A DNA stretch of 64,000 nt. Source: Paenibacillus alba (GTDB taxonomy: Bacteria; Bacillota; Bacilli; Paenibacillales; NBRC-103111). The notes beneath the pieces were generated by a model. It did not search any database and was not told the origin of the DNA. It saw nothing but the letters and a program-made list of their open reading frames with translations. A program made the position numbers and the translations under genes. Of this stretch, positions 27,387-36,298 are shown one piece after another (the first letter of the stretch is position 1; each line of letters starts with the position of its first letter). The DNA is taken from contig NZ_JABMKZ010000002.1 in assembly GCF_013204855.1 (NCBI RefSeq), forward strand, positions 496,001 to 560,000, in the 5' to 3' direction.

Positions 27387-27489
27387 GCTATTTCCCCCTC
27401 ATTATTTTCGTAGAAAAAGTTGAACGCTATAGGTGACTTGACGATTTCAACAACCGCTATATCAAAATGGTTCGAATAGTCAAATGGAA

Positions 27490-27948
27490 TTAAGACGGCG
27501 ACACTTTGCTTTTCAAGTCGTCGACTTCCTTAATCATTTTACCGAGAACGCCGTTAACAAACTTGCCGGACTCGTCCGTTCCGTAGTGTTTGGCCAAGTC
27601 AATCGCTTCGTTCACGACAACTTTCGGTGGAACATCATCTCGGTACAGCATCTCATAAACAGCCAAACGCAATACTTCACGATCCACGCGTGAGAGCCTG
27701 TCCATAGCCCAACCTTTTAAATACTCCTCCAGCAGCTCGTCAATACTCACTTTATGACTGTAGGTTCCTTCAACTAATTCAACAATGTACGCCGGATCAA
27801 TTTTCTCGCCTTTGAAATCCAATTCGGTTTCATTGTCATGCTCTGCTTCATGAATCGCAACTTGCACCGCTTCTTGAGGGGTCGCCTCGTTCATCTGGAT
27901 TTGGTAAAGACTCTGTACAGCAATTTCTCGTGCCACTCTGCGTTTCAT
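27490..27948 (-). CDS. nusB: Transcription antitermination factor NusB
   Basis: A 152-residue all-helical RNA-binding protein (MKRRVAREIAVQSLYQIQ at the start; LAVYEMLYRDDVPPKVVVNE and AKHYGTDESGKFVNGVLGKM in the second half). It works with NusE/S10 on rRNA antitermination. ATG 27948 follows AGGAGGACCATA; upstream in-frame starts lack a site. Its gene follows the amaP/DUF2273 pair. Confidence 0.95.
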   Translation of the reverse strand: MKRRVAREIAVQSLYQIQMNEATPQEAVQVAIHEAEHDNETELDFKGEKIDPAYIVELVEGTYSHKVSIDELLEEYLKGWAMDRLSRVDREVLRLAVYEMLYRDDVPPKVVVNEAIDLAKHYGTDESGKFVNGVLGKMIKEVDDLKSKVSPS

Positions 27949-28117
27949 TATGGTCCTCCTAAAAGTTTGCTTCAGCAAAACTGACTTCGCAAGCAATGAT
28001 TTTGTGTTTTGCTTTAGCCTTACTGACATCTATCCTACGTCCTTTATTGCTCTTTTCTTAGTATACGTCATATTAGATTGAATCCAAACAAAAAAATCCA
28101 TGGTTGAACCAGGGATT

Positions 28118-28357
28118 TTAGCGAAACATTCTCCATTTTTGCGTGAGATAGCGCCAAATGTCTTCCAGCATAACGAAACTTTCCTTGCGATCCAGCTTGT
28201 TTCCGATATAAAAACCAAGGAAGACAATGAATCCGAAGATCAACATATCCCAAAATCCAAAAAACAAATAAATAAAACCAAAAAAGACGCCTGCTGCCAC
28301 TCCGATCACTTTGCCCCTATGGGACGCCCAAAGCTCATTCCACATGAGTGGGTTCAC
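28118..28357 (-). CDS. DUF2273 small membrane protein
   Basis: A 79-residue protein with two membrane helices (VIGVAAGVFFGFIYLFFGFW and MLIFGFIVFLGFYIGNKL) and a charged C-terminal tail. This is the DUF2273 family, nearly always encoded between amaP and asp23 genes. It probably belongs to the membrane platform that carries Asp23. It starts two bases after the amaP stop, so the two are cotranslated. The biochemical role is not known. Confidence 0.85.
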   Translation of the reverse strand: MNPLMWNELWASHRGKVIGVAAGVFFGFIYLFFGFWDMLIFGFIVFLGFYIGNKLDRKESFVMLEDIWRYLTQKWRMFR

Positions 28358-28359
28358 CT

Positions 28360-28920
28360 CTATTCGACTCGGCTTTTAAAAGTTGGGGCTGATTGCACGA
28401 TATTTGCTACGAATACGGTTACGGAAGCAACTGGAATGCCGGTAATGTCTTCAATATAACTTTTCACAGTACTTTGCATCTCTTCAGTTAGTTCGGGAAT
28501 CGAACCTTCTCCATCGACAATGGTTCTGATTGTAATCTCTAACCCGGATTGGTTGACACGGACTCGCGCGCGAAGATCTTTGGCGCCTTTCGTTCGACCG
28601 GCAGCTTTCAACGATAAGTTCTCAACCGTTTCAATGGAAATACGAATGTCGCCAAAATCGGTTCTCTGATCGATAGACGGCGCTTGCGAGCGGCCTCGGC
28701 GAAGAGTCAAAACAAGAAAGCGCACGGAAATTAACAGCATGATCAAGCTAATGGCAATGGCTGGGTAAGCATAGTTTTTGTCAAAATAGAAACTATTCAG
28801 CGTTTGACCTGCTTGTTCTAACGGGATCCAGCTTGAAGCTGTGAACAATACAACGATAGAAGCAACTAGAATGATTAGGCTATAAAGAAGCAGCAAGAGC
28901 CTGTCCACAATTTTACCCAC
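28360..28920 (-). CDS. amaP: Asp23 membrane anchor AmaP
   Basis: A 186-residue protein: two N-terminal membrane helices (LLLLLYSLIILVASIVVLF and YAYPAIAISLIMLLISVRFL), then an Asp23-like soluble domain. In Staphylococcus aureus AmaP anchors Asp23 at the membrane. GTG 28920 is chosen because AAGGGGA lies nine bases upstream; the longer frame to 28989 begins inside the upstream hairpin and lacks a site. The genes asp23, amaP and DUF2273 form one envelope-stress module here. Confidence 0.88.
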   Translation of the reverse strand: MGKIVDRLLLLLYSLIILVASIVVLFTASSWIPLEQAGQTLNSFYFDKNYAYPAIAISLIMLLISVRFLVLTLRRGRSQAPSIDQRTDFGDIRISIETVENLSLKAAGRTKGAKDLRARVRVNQSGLEITIRTIVDGEGSIPELTEEMQSTVKSYIEDITGIPVASVTVFVANIVQSAPTFKSRVE

Positions 28921-28949
28921 GTAAGCTTGTCCCCTTCCTATAGTTAGAG

Positions 28950-28978
28950 GAAACCCCCTGCAACCTGTAGGGGGTTTC
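28950..28978 (-). repeat. Perfect 10-bp hairpin between asp23 and amaP
   Basis: GAAACCCCCT (28950-28959) is matched by AGGGGGTTTC (28969-28978) around a nine-base loop. There is no U run on the minus strand after it, so it is not a standard terminator. It may set the ratio of Asp23 to AmaP by processing, stability or partial termination. Confidence 0.6.
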
Positions 28979-29008
28979 AATTGGTCCATATGGATACAGC
29001 AATTCCGC

Positions 29009-29422
29009 CTATTTCACTCGATGTGCAGCTGCTGTTTCTTCTTCGATCGGTTTATCTGCCTGTTTAAAATGAACGTCATGAATGTGTACGTTGACTTCAA
29101 CCACATTTAAGCCTGTCATCGATTCGATGGCATTCTTCACATTTTGTTGAATGTCGCTAGCAACTTCAGGAATCCGATTTCCATATTCAATAATGATGGA
29201 GACGTCAATGGCCGCTTCACGTTGTCCGACTTCTACCTTTACGCCTTTGGACAAATTTTTGCGTCCAAGCAATTCAGCAATACCGCCAGCTAATCCGCCA
29301 CTCATCCCCGCTACACCTTGTACTTCTACCGTTGCCAAACCGGCAATGATCTCAATAACCTCGGGGGCAATCTGGATGCTGCCTATATCTGTTTTGACGT
29401 AATCCGGAGCGATTGTGCTCAT
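29009..29422 (-). CDS. asp23: Asp23/Gls24-family alkaline shock protein
   Basis: A 137-residue Asp23 (YqhY-like) protein: IQIAPEVIEIIAGLATVEVQ, GVAGMSGGLAGGIAELLGRK, then VSIIIEYGNRIPEVASDIQQ and VVEVNVHIHDVHF. The gene lies between accC and the amaP/nusB genes, the position of yqhY, which in B. subtilis is linked to acetyl-CoA carboxylase function. Downstream amaP makes membrane anchoring likely. Confidence 0.92.
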   Translation of the reverse strand: MSTIAPDYVKTDIGSIQIAPEVIEIIAGLATVEVQGVAGMSGGLAGGIAELLGRKNLSKGVKVEVGQREAAIDVSIIIEYGNRIPEVASDIQQNVKNAIESMTGLNVVEVNVHIHDVHFKQADKPIEEETAAAHRVK

Positions 29423-29583
29423 TGGGGCACCTCCTTAGAGTTTATGAAGCAATTTTTTGGCGTTTTGCGCCCGTATAAATAGTGTCGAAAGCTTGCGCTT
29501 GAGAATACGCTTCAACCTTAGGCTGGATAAGCTATCTTAATTTATAACTATACCATTTGGCAAAAAATATGACAAATGTTTGT

Positions 29584-30942
29584 CTACGAGTCTGCGTCGT
29601 TCACATCGTGCTCTTCCAAGAATTTAATATCATGGTCGCCCTTGATAAAACGCTTGTGTTCAAGCAGCTTCAGATGGAACGGAATCGTTGTGTTTACTCC
29701 GTCTACAGCGAATTCAGTGAGCGCTCTTTTCATGCGGGCAATCGCTTCATCACGCGTGCTTCCCCATACGATCAGTTTCGCGATCATAGAATCATAGTGA
29801 GGAGGTATCGTATAGCCCGGATATACCGCGCTATCCACCCGAACACCGAAACCGCCAGGAGGCAAGTAAAACTTCACTTGTCCGGCCGAAGGCATGAAGT
29901 TCCGATTAGGATCCTCGGCATTGACACGACATTCAATCGCCCAACCGTTAATGCGAACATCGTCTTGTGTAAAGGAGAGAGGGTTCCCTTCGGCTACACG
30001 GATCATTTCTTGAATGATATCAATCCCTGTAATCATTTCGGTTACCGGGTGCTCAACCTGAATTCTCGTATTCATTTCCATGAAATAGAAATTGCCGTCA
30101 GGACCCAAGAGGAATTCCAATGTTCCGGCGCCTGAGTAGTTGACTGCTTTGGCTGCGCGAACCGCTGCCTGCCCCATGGCTGTACGTGTTTCTTCCGTCA
30201 GAATCGGACAAGGCGCTTCCTCAACAAGCTTCTGTCTACGACGCTGCACAGAACAGTCACGCTCGCCTAAGTGAACCACATTGCCATGTTTATCTGCTAG
30301 AATTTGAATTTCAACATGCTTCATGCCTGTTAAATATTTCTCCAAATAGATACCGGCATTGCCGAACGCATTTTGAGCCTCTTGTTGTGCAGCCGTAATT
30401 TGCTGAACGAGCGTATCCTCGTTTTCGGCAATTCGAATGCCTTTGCCGCCGCCGCCTGCCGTTGCTTTGATAATAATCGGATAACCGATATCTCTCGCAA
30501 TGACAATCGCGTCTTCCACGTTCTCAACCAAACCGTCAGAACCTGGAATAATCGGCACACGTGCTTCTTTCATCGTTTGCTTGGCAACCGCTTTATCACC
30601 CATGCGGCTAATGGCATCAGGCGATGGACCAATAAACGTAATATTGCAGCTTTCGCAAATTTCAGCGAAGTCTGCATTTTCTGCTAGAAACCCGTAACCT
30701 GGATGAATGGCATCACACTCAGTCAGCGTAGCTACACTCATCAGATTCGTAAAGTTCAAATAGCTGTCCTTGGAGGCAGTAGGTCCAATACAATAGGCTT
30801 CATCAGCTAGTCGCACATGCAGCGCATCACGATCTGCTTCCGAATAAACAGCCACGCTGTAAATGCCAAGCTCACGACAAGCCCGGATAATACGAACAGC
30901 TATTTCTCCTCGGTTCGCTATTAGGATTTTATGAAAGTTCAT
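29584..30942 (-). CDS. accC: Acetyl-CoA carboxylase biotin carboxylase subunit
   Basis: A 452-residue ATP-grasp enzyme that carboxylates the biotin on AccB using ATP and bicarbonate, the committed step of fatty-acid synthesis. Motifs: [72 protein letters not shown] and [20 protein letters not shown]. It lies 46 bases after accB. AccA and AccD are not in this window. Confidence 0.97.
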   Translation of the reverse strand: MNFHKILIANRGEIAVRIIRACRELGIYSVAVYSEADRDALHVRLADEAYCIGPTASKDSYLNFTNLMSVATLTECDAIHPGYGFLAENADFAEICESCNITFIGPSPDAISRMGDKAVAKQTMKEARVPIIPGSDGLVENVEDAIVIARDIGYPIIIKATAGGGGKGIRIAENEDTLVQQITAAQQEAQNAFGNAGIYLEKYLTGMKHVEIQILADKHGNVVHLGERDCSVQRRRQKLVEEAPCPILTEETRTAMGQAAVRAAKAVNYSGAGTLEFLLGPDGNFYFMEMNTRIQVEHPVTEMITGIDIIQEMIRVAEGNPLSFTQDDVRINGWAIECRVNAEDPNRNFMPSAGQVKFYLPPGGFGVRVDSAVYPGYTIPPHYDSMIAKLIVWGSTRDEAIARMKRALTEFAVDGVNTTIPFHLKLLEHKRFIKGDHDIKFLEEHDVNDADS

Positions 30943-30988
30943 TGTTTTTCCTCCTAAGAGTTTTCCGCCTAAGTTAAAACAAATGCGC

Positions 30989-31486
30989 TTACTCCGGTTT
31001 TACCAAAAATAAAGGTTGTCCGTATTCCACGAGCTGGCCGTTTTCAACCAGAATTTCAACGATTTCACCTTTGATTTCCGCTTCAATCTCATTCATTAAT
31101 TTCATAGCTTCAATGATGCAAACAACCGATTTATCGCCTACTTTGCTGCCAACGCTCGTGAAAGGAGCAGAGCCAGGAGAAGCAGATTCATAGAAGGTTC
31201 CTACCATCGGTGAAACTATCTTATGTAAAGATGAGTCTTCTTGCTTAGCATGTCCAGCAGTCGTAGGCACAGAAGCTTCCAATGCGGCAACAGGTGCCGT
31301 GTTTGCAACGCTCGCTTGACCAATTGGGGCATATGTGTGCTGAATGGGAGCCGATACGTAGACGGGCTCTGATTTGTTCGGTTTACGAATAGCAAGGCGT
31401 GCGCCTTCATTTTCGATTTCAAGTTCTTGTAAAGAGGATTGATCCACGAGTTTGATCAACTCTTTGATTTCACTCAATTTGAACAT
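30989..31486 (-). CDS. accB: Acetyl-CoA carboxylase biotin carrier protein
   Basis: A 165-residue carrier: an N-terminal helix ([20 protein letters not shown]), an Ala/Pro/Thr-rich flexible linker (about 55-85), and a biotinyl domain with the modified lysine in [15 protein letters not shown]. It carries carboxybiotin from AccC to the carboxyltransferase. Between the spoIIIA operon and accC as in B. subtilis. ATG 31486 follows AAAGGAGTGAC. Confidence 0.96.
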   Translation of the reverse strand: MFKLSEIKELIKLVDQSSLQELEIENEGARLAIRKPNKSEPVYVSAPIQHTYAPIGQASVANTAPVAALEASVPTTAGHAKQEDSSLHKIVSPMVGTFYESASPGSAPFTSVGSKVGDKSVVCIIEAMKLMNEIEAEIKGEIVEILVENGQLVEYGQPLFLVKPE

Positions 31487-31575
31487 TCATGTCACTCCTT
31501 TAGACGTTGGTGAACCAGTAAAAAATGCGGTTTCATAGCCGCAACGTATGTATTATACCTATAAACGCAACAAAT

Positions 31576-31606
31576 GGAAAGAGTCCAGTTTGTCCGGACC
31601 CTTTCC
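31576..31606 (-). terminator. Hairpin after spoIIIAH, probable terminator
   Basis: GGAAAGGGTCC pairs with GGACTCTTTCC (11 bp with one G-U) across nine bases. The tail ATTTGTTG is only moderately U-rich, so some read-through into accB is possible. Confidence 0.55.
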
Positions 31607-31642
31607 AGTGACATCTCAATCAAGCTTATTTCCTCTCTAATC

Positions 31643-32443
31643 CTATGGACGAACGTACTGAATCTTGATGTTTTCCGGCGCTGCGCCCAGCTCTTTGACC
31701 ACCATATCCACAATCGTAACACCTTGGCTTTTCTCCAATTTATCGCTTTGCACCGTTACTTTCCACTTGTTACCATCTTGATTCACAATGGCTTGCGGGA
31801 AATCTTTCATGAGTACATCTTGCAGGTTTTCTACTTTGTCTTGAACATCGGTTAACTTGGATAAATCGTTCGTTGCTTTGGCTACAGCTTCAGGCGTCTT
31901 CTTCCCATCGATAATAATTTCCATGAGGTCAGAGGACGTTTTTCTGAAGTATTCGCTTTGTTTCATTTGTTCGTTTGTGAAAAAGTCACTGGCGGAGGTC
32001 GTTTTCGCTTGTTCTTCCACTTGCTTTAACACTTGATCGTCTGTTTTGGCTGTATTGGATTGCGGCGTTGTTTTCGAAGCATCTGCTTTTGTCGTCGTTT
32101 TGGCATCTGTTTTGGTGTCTGTTTTAGCATCTGTTTTGGTGTCTGTTTTAGCATCTGTTTTGACTTCCGTCTTCACGTCAGTTTTTGTTGCATTTTGCGG
32201 AGTTGCCGCTTTCGTCGCGTCGACTTTTGTATCTGTGCCTGTTGCTGCTTTTACATCTGTTTTAGCCCCAGTCGCTGGGTCAACTTGACTCATATCAATC
32301 TTCACTTCTTGCGCTGTTTGCACTTTGCCTGTTGTGGCTAAATCCAGCTTGTTGACGTCCTCTGTGAACAAATAATATGCAGAAAGCACCACCATTAAGC
32401 TAAGCATAGATACGAGCCAAATTGTTTGTCTTTTTGCGTTCAT
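31643..32443 (-). CDS. spoIIIAH: Stage III sporulation protein SpoIIIAH, with Lys-Thr-Asp repeat linker
   Basis: A 266-residue protein of the mother-cell membrane. One N-terminal helix (TIWLVSMLSLMVVLSAYYLF), an intermembrane linker, and a YscJ/FliF-like ring-building domain at about 150-266 (SDFFTNEQMKQSEYFRKTSS, ending in IKIQYVRP). It pairs with SpoIIQ from the forespore to form the feeding-tube channel. The linker, about 60-130, holds imperfect four-residue repeats (KTDA, KTDT) encoded by 12-base units at 32100-32170, longer than I expect for the family. Last gene of the spoIIIA operon. Confidence 0.95.
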   Translation of the reverse strand: MNAKRQTIWLVSMLSLMVVLSAYYLFTEDVNKLDLATTGKVQTAQEVKIDMSQVDPATGAKTDVKAATGTDTKVDATKAATPQNATKTDVKTEVKTDAKTDTKTDAKTDTKTDAKTTTKADASKTTPQSNTAKTDDQVLKQVEEQAKTTSASDFFTNEQMKQSEYFRKTSSDLMEIIIDGKKTPEAVAKATNDLSKLTDVQDKVENLQDVLMKDFPQAIVNQDGNKWKVTVQSDKLEKSQGVTIVDMVVKELGAAPENIKIQYVRP

Positions 32444-32481
32444 TGAATATTCCTCCTCATAATTTGAATGATAATGGCGAT

Positions 32482-33120
32482 TTATTCGCCGGTTTTACGG
32501 GGTAAAATGGAAATGCGGCGAGCTTCAACATCAAGACCTCTTTCAACCGCTTCTGTGATCATTTTCTTTACGGTGAGATTCTCGGCGCCTTTGGCGACAA
32601 CGATAACCCCTCTGATCTTCGGTTTAATGTATTTGAGCACAAGCGGCTTCTGGTCACCGGACACTTGATAGATCACCACTTCACCACTCCGCGTTACCTG
32701 GGATATATTTCGGGTCGCCCCGCCATTGTCGCGTTCTGTCGTCATTTGCTGATTATCGTTATAGTTTTTGTCGACGTTCATTTCTTCCGTCGATTCAATT
32801 GTAACTAGCACTTCGACATCGCCGACACCGACAATTTTTTGTAAAATCTCTTTCAATTGGGATTGATAGGCCGCTTCATAGTCATGAAAGGCAGAATTTT
32901 CCTTGGGTGTACTACCGAGAAATGTTTCTTTACTTGGCGGCGGAGAAGCTCTGCCCGCATTGATGGGATCAACATCTTTTACAGTCATAAATGCATTGAT
33001 AATCATCAGCGCAGCTCCTAAAAGTCCAATCATAATGACCCATAGCAGCGTATTTTTACGTTTGGGCCCTCCTGGACCTCCGCCGAATTTGTGCTCCATC
33101 CATTGCAGCAATGTTCCCAT
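32482..33120 (-). CDS. spoIIIAG: Stage III sporulation protein SpoIIIAG
   Basis: A 212-residue protein with one membrane helix (LLWVIMIGLLGAALMIINAF) and a ring-building motif domain that forms a large oligomeric ring in the channel between mother cell and forespore. Visible are EILQKIVGVGDVEVLVTIES, PKIRGVIVVAKGAENLTVKK and ITEAVERGLDVEARRISILP. ATG 33120 follows GAGGTG; the longer frame overlapping spoIIIAF lacks a better site. Confidence 0.94.
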   Translation of the reverse strand: MGTLLQWMEHKFGGGPGGPKRKNTLLWVIMIGLLGAALMIINAFMTVKDVDPINAGRASPPPSKETFLGSTPKENSAFHDYEAAYQSQLKEILQKIVGVGDVEVLVTIESTEEMNVDKNYNDNQQMTTERDNGGATRNISQVTRSGEVVIYQVSGDQKPLVLKYIKPKIRGVIVVAKGAENLTVKKMITEAVERGLDVEARRISILPRKTGE

Positions 33121-33124
33121 CGAT

Positions 33125-33874
33125 TCACCTCGCAATCCTTCCGTTCCTTTGATCAACTTGAATATCAATCTGGGCAGGTTCCACTAGCCAATTGCGTGTA
33201 ATCCCTTGCTTGAGCCGATCTACTTCCTGCTCTAACCGGGCAGGCAGCCCAGGTGCAGCCGCAGCTGGCTGATCCATTGTGCGGTTAGTCTGCTTGCTGG
33301 TTGTCGGTTCGATCCGTATCGGGTCAACGGGCTTAACAGGCTCCATCGCAGCGATACTTTTGGCAGTTCCTGAGGCTTGAGCCTGCTTCTTCGCGTCTAT
33401 ATCATCAAGGGTTACCCTGACTTTCATAATCACGGGTTTCCCATTATTGTCGATTTGTGCAGCCACTTGAACGTCTTGGATAACCAAGTCGGTTTGCTTC
33501 TGCAAGTCCTCTTTCATCATGCCGGCCAATTGGGTTTGCAGCATTTGCTGGGACTGCTTTTGGCCTTCCGCTTGCAGCTTTTGCGCATCCTTGGTAATGA
33601 CTTCGAGCGATTTCATCCGTTGATCTCCATTGCCGGCACTGGCATACATCGTTTTTTCATTTTGCTTCTGCTCAGCCTGACCGATCAATTGATCCATGTC
33701 CCAATCCTTCTGAAACAGCTGTAGGACCGGAGATAGGAGCGTAAGGAGAATGAACAGGCTCATCACCGTTTTGACATAGCGCTGCATGGTATTGCTGGGA
33801 AGAAGCAGATCCACGAAGGTGGCCAGCATAATGACCATGATGACGGTTTTCAACCAACCGGCCAACCATTCCAT
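33125..33874 (-). CDS. spoIIIAF: Stage III sporulation protein SpoIIIAF
   Basis: A 249-residue protein: two N-terminal membrane helices (LKTVIMVIMLATFVDLLLPS and VMSLFILLTLLSPVLQLF) and a soluble domain. The region from about 175 to 215 is rich in Ala, Pro and Thr and looks disordered. It is part of the mother-cell complex of the spoIIIA channel. ATG 33874 follows AGGAGCCAAGCT. Confidence 0.93.
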   Translation of the reverse strand: MEWLAGWLKTVIMVIMLATFVDLLLPSNTMQRYVKTVMSLFILLTLLSPVLQLFQKDWDMDQLIGQAEQKQNEKTMYASAGNGDQRMKSLEVITKDAQKLQAEGQKQSQQMLQTQLAGMMKEDLQKQTDLVIQDVQVAAQIDNNGKPVIMKVRVTLDDIDAKKQAQASGTAKSIAAMEPVKPVDPIRIEPTTSKQTNRTMDQPAAAAPGLPARLEQEVDRLKQGITRNWLVEPAQIDIQVDQRNGRIAR

Positions 33875-33887
33875 AGCTTGGCTCCTT

Positions 33888-35087
33888 TCACCTCATCATG
33901 ACGGAAACATTACTAATCGTGATCATTATCGTTAAAGCAAGAAAGAACATTAAGCTTACAGCGGCTAGTGCCGCAAAAACATAAATCAAACTCTTTCCAA
34001 TGGTTTGCAGGCAAGCGATCATCGGACTGTCGCCCAAGGGCTGCATAATCGCTGCAGATAAGTTGTAAATAAAAGCGAGTATAATAATTTTGATCGCTGG
34101 AAACGCACAAAGCATGATCAAAATCACAACGCCTACAAGCCCAATCGCATTCTTCACTAGCAAGGAAGCCCCAATCACTGTCTCTGTCGCATCGGAGAAC
34201 AACCGACCCACAACAGGCACGAAGTTGCCGGTAATGTACTTTGCTGTTCGAATCGCTACGCCGTCTCGCACAGCCCCCGCCGTCCCCTGAATCGATATGA
34301 CCCCAAGAAAAACGGTCACAAATATTCCGAGCATGCTGAGCGCTATCGTTCGAAGCAGATTAGCCAATTGAGTCACTTTATACTTCTCACTGAGCGAACT
34401 CACAATGTGCAAGACTGCCGAGAAAAACAATAAAGGAAAAACAAATACATAAATCGCCGTTCCTACGGAGTGAATCATAAATACGATAAGCGGATGCAAA
34501 ATAGCGACGGAAGTCACATTGCCCATTGAAGCAAGCAGTGTTAAAAGCAAGGGCACAATTGCAATCATGAATTGAATCATCGCTGTTATCGCCGATTTGG
34601 CATAACCGATTGCTACACTGAAACTATTGATAGCTATAATGATCATCACCATGTAGGTAATCGAATAACCAAGCTTGCTTACAGTATTTCGTTCAAAGGA
34701 ACTTTGGAGCGTTTCGAGAATCATGCTGAATATCGTGAGAATAACGATGGAAGCGAGCAGCTTGCCATTGACGATGATTTCGTGGAACACATAGCTGAGC
34801 AGCCCTTTGAAAATGCTTTTTAAGCTGATCCCTTTAGTCCCAAGCAGCAGCTCCATGAAGGTTGGCGGCTTGCTTTCCGGGAAATATCCGCCGTAATCTT
34901 TCATGAGCTTATCCCAATATTGTTCAACAGGTTCCGTGTTCAAATGACTGGCCTGCTCTTGGATAATCGCATCGGTTGGTGACGCAGCATCGGTAGAGCC
35001 TGTCAGACCAAGCCAGCATCCTGCGATCAGTATAATCAAGATGATCCAGCGGTTGTTCAGCTTCTGGTGCGAATAAAGTAGGTTCAT
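33888..35087 (-). CDS. spoIIIAE: Stage III sporulation protein SpoIIIAE
   Basis: A 399-residue polytopic membrane protein with an N-terminal signal-like segment (WIILIILIAGCWLGL) and about seven further helices. It resembles transport permeases and is thought to be the membrane core of the spoIIIA channel. Conserved stretches: KLGYSITYMVMIIIAINSFS, GVAIRTAKYITGNFVPVVGR and MQPLGDSPMIACLQTIGKSL. ATG 35087 follows AGGAG by eight bases. Confidence 0.94.
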   Translation of the reverse strand: MNLLYSHQKLNNRWIILIILIAGCWLGLTGSTDAASPTDAIIQEQASHLNTEPVEQYWDKLMKDYGGYFPESKPPTFMELLLGTKGISLKSIFKGLLSYVFHEIIVNGKLLASIVILTIFSMILETLQSSFERNTVSKLGYSITYMVMIIIAINSFSVAIGYAKSAITAMIQFMIAIVPLLLTLLASMGNVTSVAILHPLIVFMIHSVGTAIYVFVFPLLFFSAVLHIVSSLSEKYKVTQLANLLRTIALSMLGIFVTVFLGVISIQGTAGAVRDGVAIRTAKYITGNFVPVVGRLFSDATETVIGASLLVKNAIGLVGVVILIMLCAFPAIKIIILAFIYNLSAAIMQPLGDSPMIACLQTIGKSLIYVFAALAAVSLMFFLALTIMITISNVSVMMR

Positions 35088-35111
35088 TCCTGTCACTCCT
35101 AAATGAATCAT

Positions 35112-35501
35112 CTAAGCCGGAAGCAGCTTAACGACGGTTTCGATAATGACGGTAATGATCGGAATTGCCATCACCATAATGAGCACTTTGCCTGAAAGCT
35201 CGATTTTGGAGGCAATTGATTCTTGTCCGGCATCACGAACGATTTGGGCGCCGAACTCAGCAATGTACGCTACGCCAATGATTTTGAGAATCGTTTTAAG
35301 AAACACCATGTTGATGCTCGATTTTTGCGCCAAATCTTCCAGCACCTGGATGACCGTAGATATTTTGCCGATCAGGAACAAAAAAATCATAATGCCTGTA
35401 AAGGTAGCCAGCAGGAAAGCGAACATCGGCTTCTGCTCTTTGATGATGAGGGTCAGTATCGTAACAATAAGTCCGAGGCCTACAATCTGGATGATTTCCA
35501 T
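35112..35501 (-). CDS. spoIIIAD: Stage III sporulation protein SpoIIIAD
   Basis: A 129-residue membrane protein with four helices, starting MEIIQIVGLGLIVTILTL and containing KIIGVAYIAEFGAQIVRDAG. ATG 35501 follows GAGGTGGGCCTT. It is probably a FliP/FliQ-like component of the sporulation channel. Upstream in-frame starts reach into spoIIIAC and are not needed. Confidence 0.93.
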   Translation of the reverse strand: MEIIQIVGLGLIVTILTLIIKEQKPMFAFLLATFTGIMIFLFLIGKISTVIQVLEDLAQKSSINMVFLKTILKIIGVAYIAEFGAQIVRDAGQESIASKIELSGKVLIMVMAIPIITVIIETVVKLLPA

Positions 35502-35511
35502 AAGGCCCACC

Positions 35512-35715
35512 TCATTGGAATAGGAAAATCGTTTTGATTTCTTTGAACAAATGATCGAGCATACTGACGACCATAAAAAGAACGACCACGAAGCCAATGA
35601 CCGTAACCCAGTGAGCCATATCCTCTTTGCCCATTTGCTTGAGCACCGAATGGATCATCGCGATGATGATACCGATGCCGGCGATCTGGAAAATGGCATT
35701 CACATCTACATTCAT
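35512..35715 (-). CDS. spoIIIAC: Stage III sporulation protein SpoIIIAC
   Basis: A 67-residue two-helix membrane protein (IFQIAGIGIIIAMIHSVL and HWVTVIGFVVVLFMVVSML). Size and sequence fit SpoIIIAC. ATG 35715 follows GAGGTGCCTGGA. Ten bases separate it from spoIIIAD. Confidence 0.93.
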   Translation of the reverse strand: MNVDVNAIFQIAGIGIIIAMIHSVLKQMGKEDMAHWVTVIGFVVVLFMVVSMLDHLFKEIKTIFLFQ

Positions 35716-35776
35716 TCCAGGCACCTCACTCTGTTCACAAGGAGCGTTTGCCACCTCGGCATTTCCCTTGTTACCC

Positions 35777-36295
35777 TTAATACATCAAAATCACGATCAA
35801 TGCGCCGATTAGGACTCCAAGGCTTTTCCACATTTTCTCGTAACGGCGCTGCTCTTCTCTGGACTCGGATTCTTCGGTTTGAAGCTGACTCATGGCCAGT
35901 CGCAGATGTTTGATCTGATCGCTTCGATCTGATAGGCCCAGTACACCACCCAGTTGAAGCACCACTTCTTGTTCAGCTTGTTTCATAGAAGTTCGCGTCC
36001 AGACATCCTTCACACTCATCTGCCAGATTTCACGGGTCGAGATGCCGTCACTTGCCGCCAGCCGTTCTGCGGTTATGCGAAACAAGGAAGAGACAGGATC
36101 AGCCACCTGTTTGCTAAGCGATAGGAAGGCTTCCGGAAGGGGGGTGAGCGCATAGGTGATTTCCGTCTCCATTCGTCCCAAAGCGCTAATCATCGCTCTA
36201 ATCTGTTTGGGACGCCTCACATAATGAGCTGCCTTCAGGAAACCAAATAAGGTGGCCGCACTTATGATCAGAACCCCGCCAACGAATTTAAGCAT
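35777..36295 (-). CDS. spoIIIAB: Stage III sporulation protein SpoIIIAB
   Basis: A 172-residue protein with one N-terminal helix (FVGGVLIISAATLFGFLKA), a helical soluble region (RALISALGRMETEITYALTP-like pattern near residue 35-55) and a C-terminal helix (LGVLIGALIVILMY). It resembles GspF-type secretion components. It lies between spoIIIAA and spoIIIAC, three bases after spoIIIAA. Confidence 0.93.
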   Translation of the reverse strand: MLKFVGGVLIISAATLFGFLKAAHYVRRPKQIRAMISALGRMETEITYALTPLPEAFLSLSKQVADPVSSLFRITAERLAASDGISTREIWQMSVKDVWTRTSMKQAEQEVVLQLGGVLGLSDRSDQIKHLRLAMSQLQTEESESREEQRRYEKMWKSLGVLIGALIVILMY

Positions 36296-36298
36296 CCT

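Noticed and set aside
29480..29487. Single TGTCGAA (Spo0A box) before accC
   Set aside because: One seven-base match in an intergenic region with no adjoining promoter is within chance.
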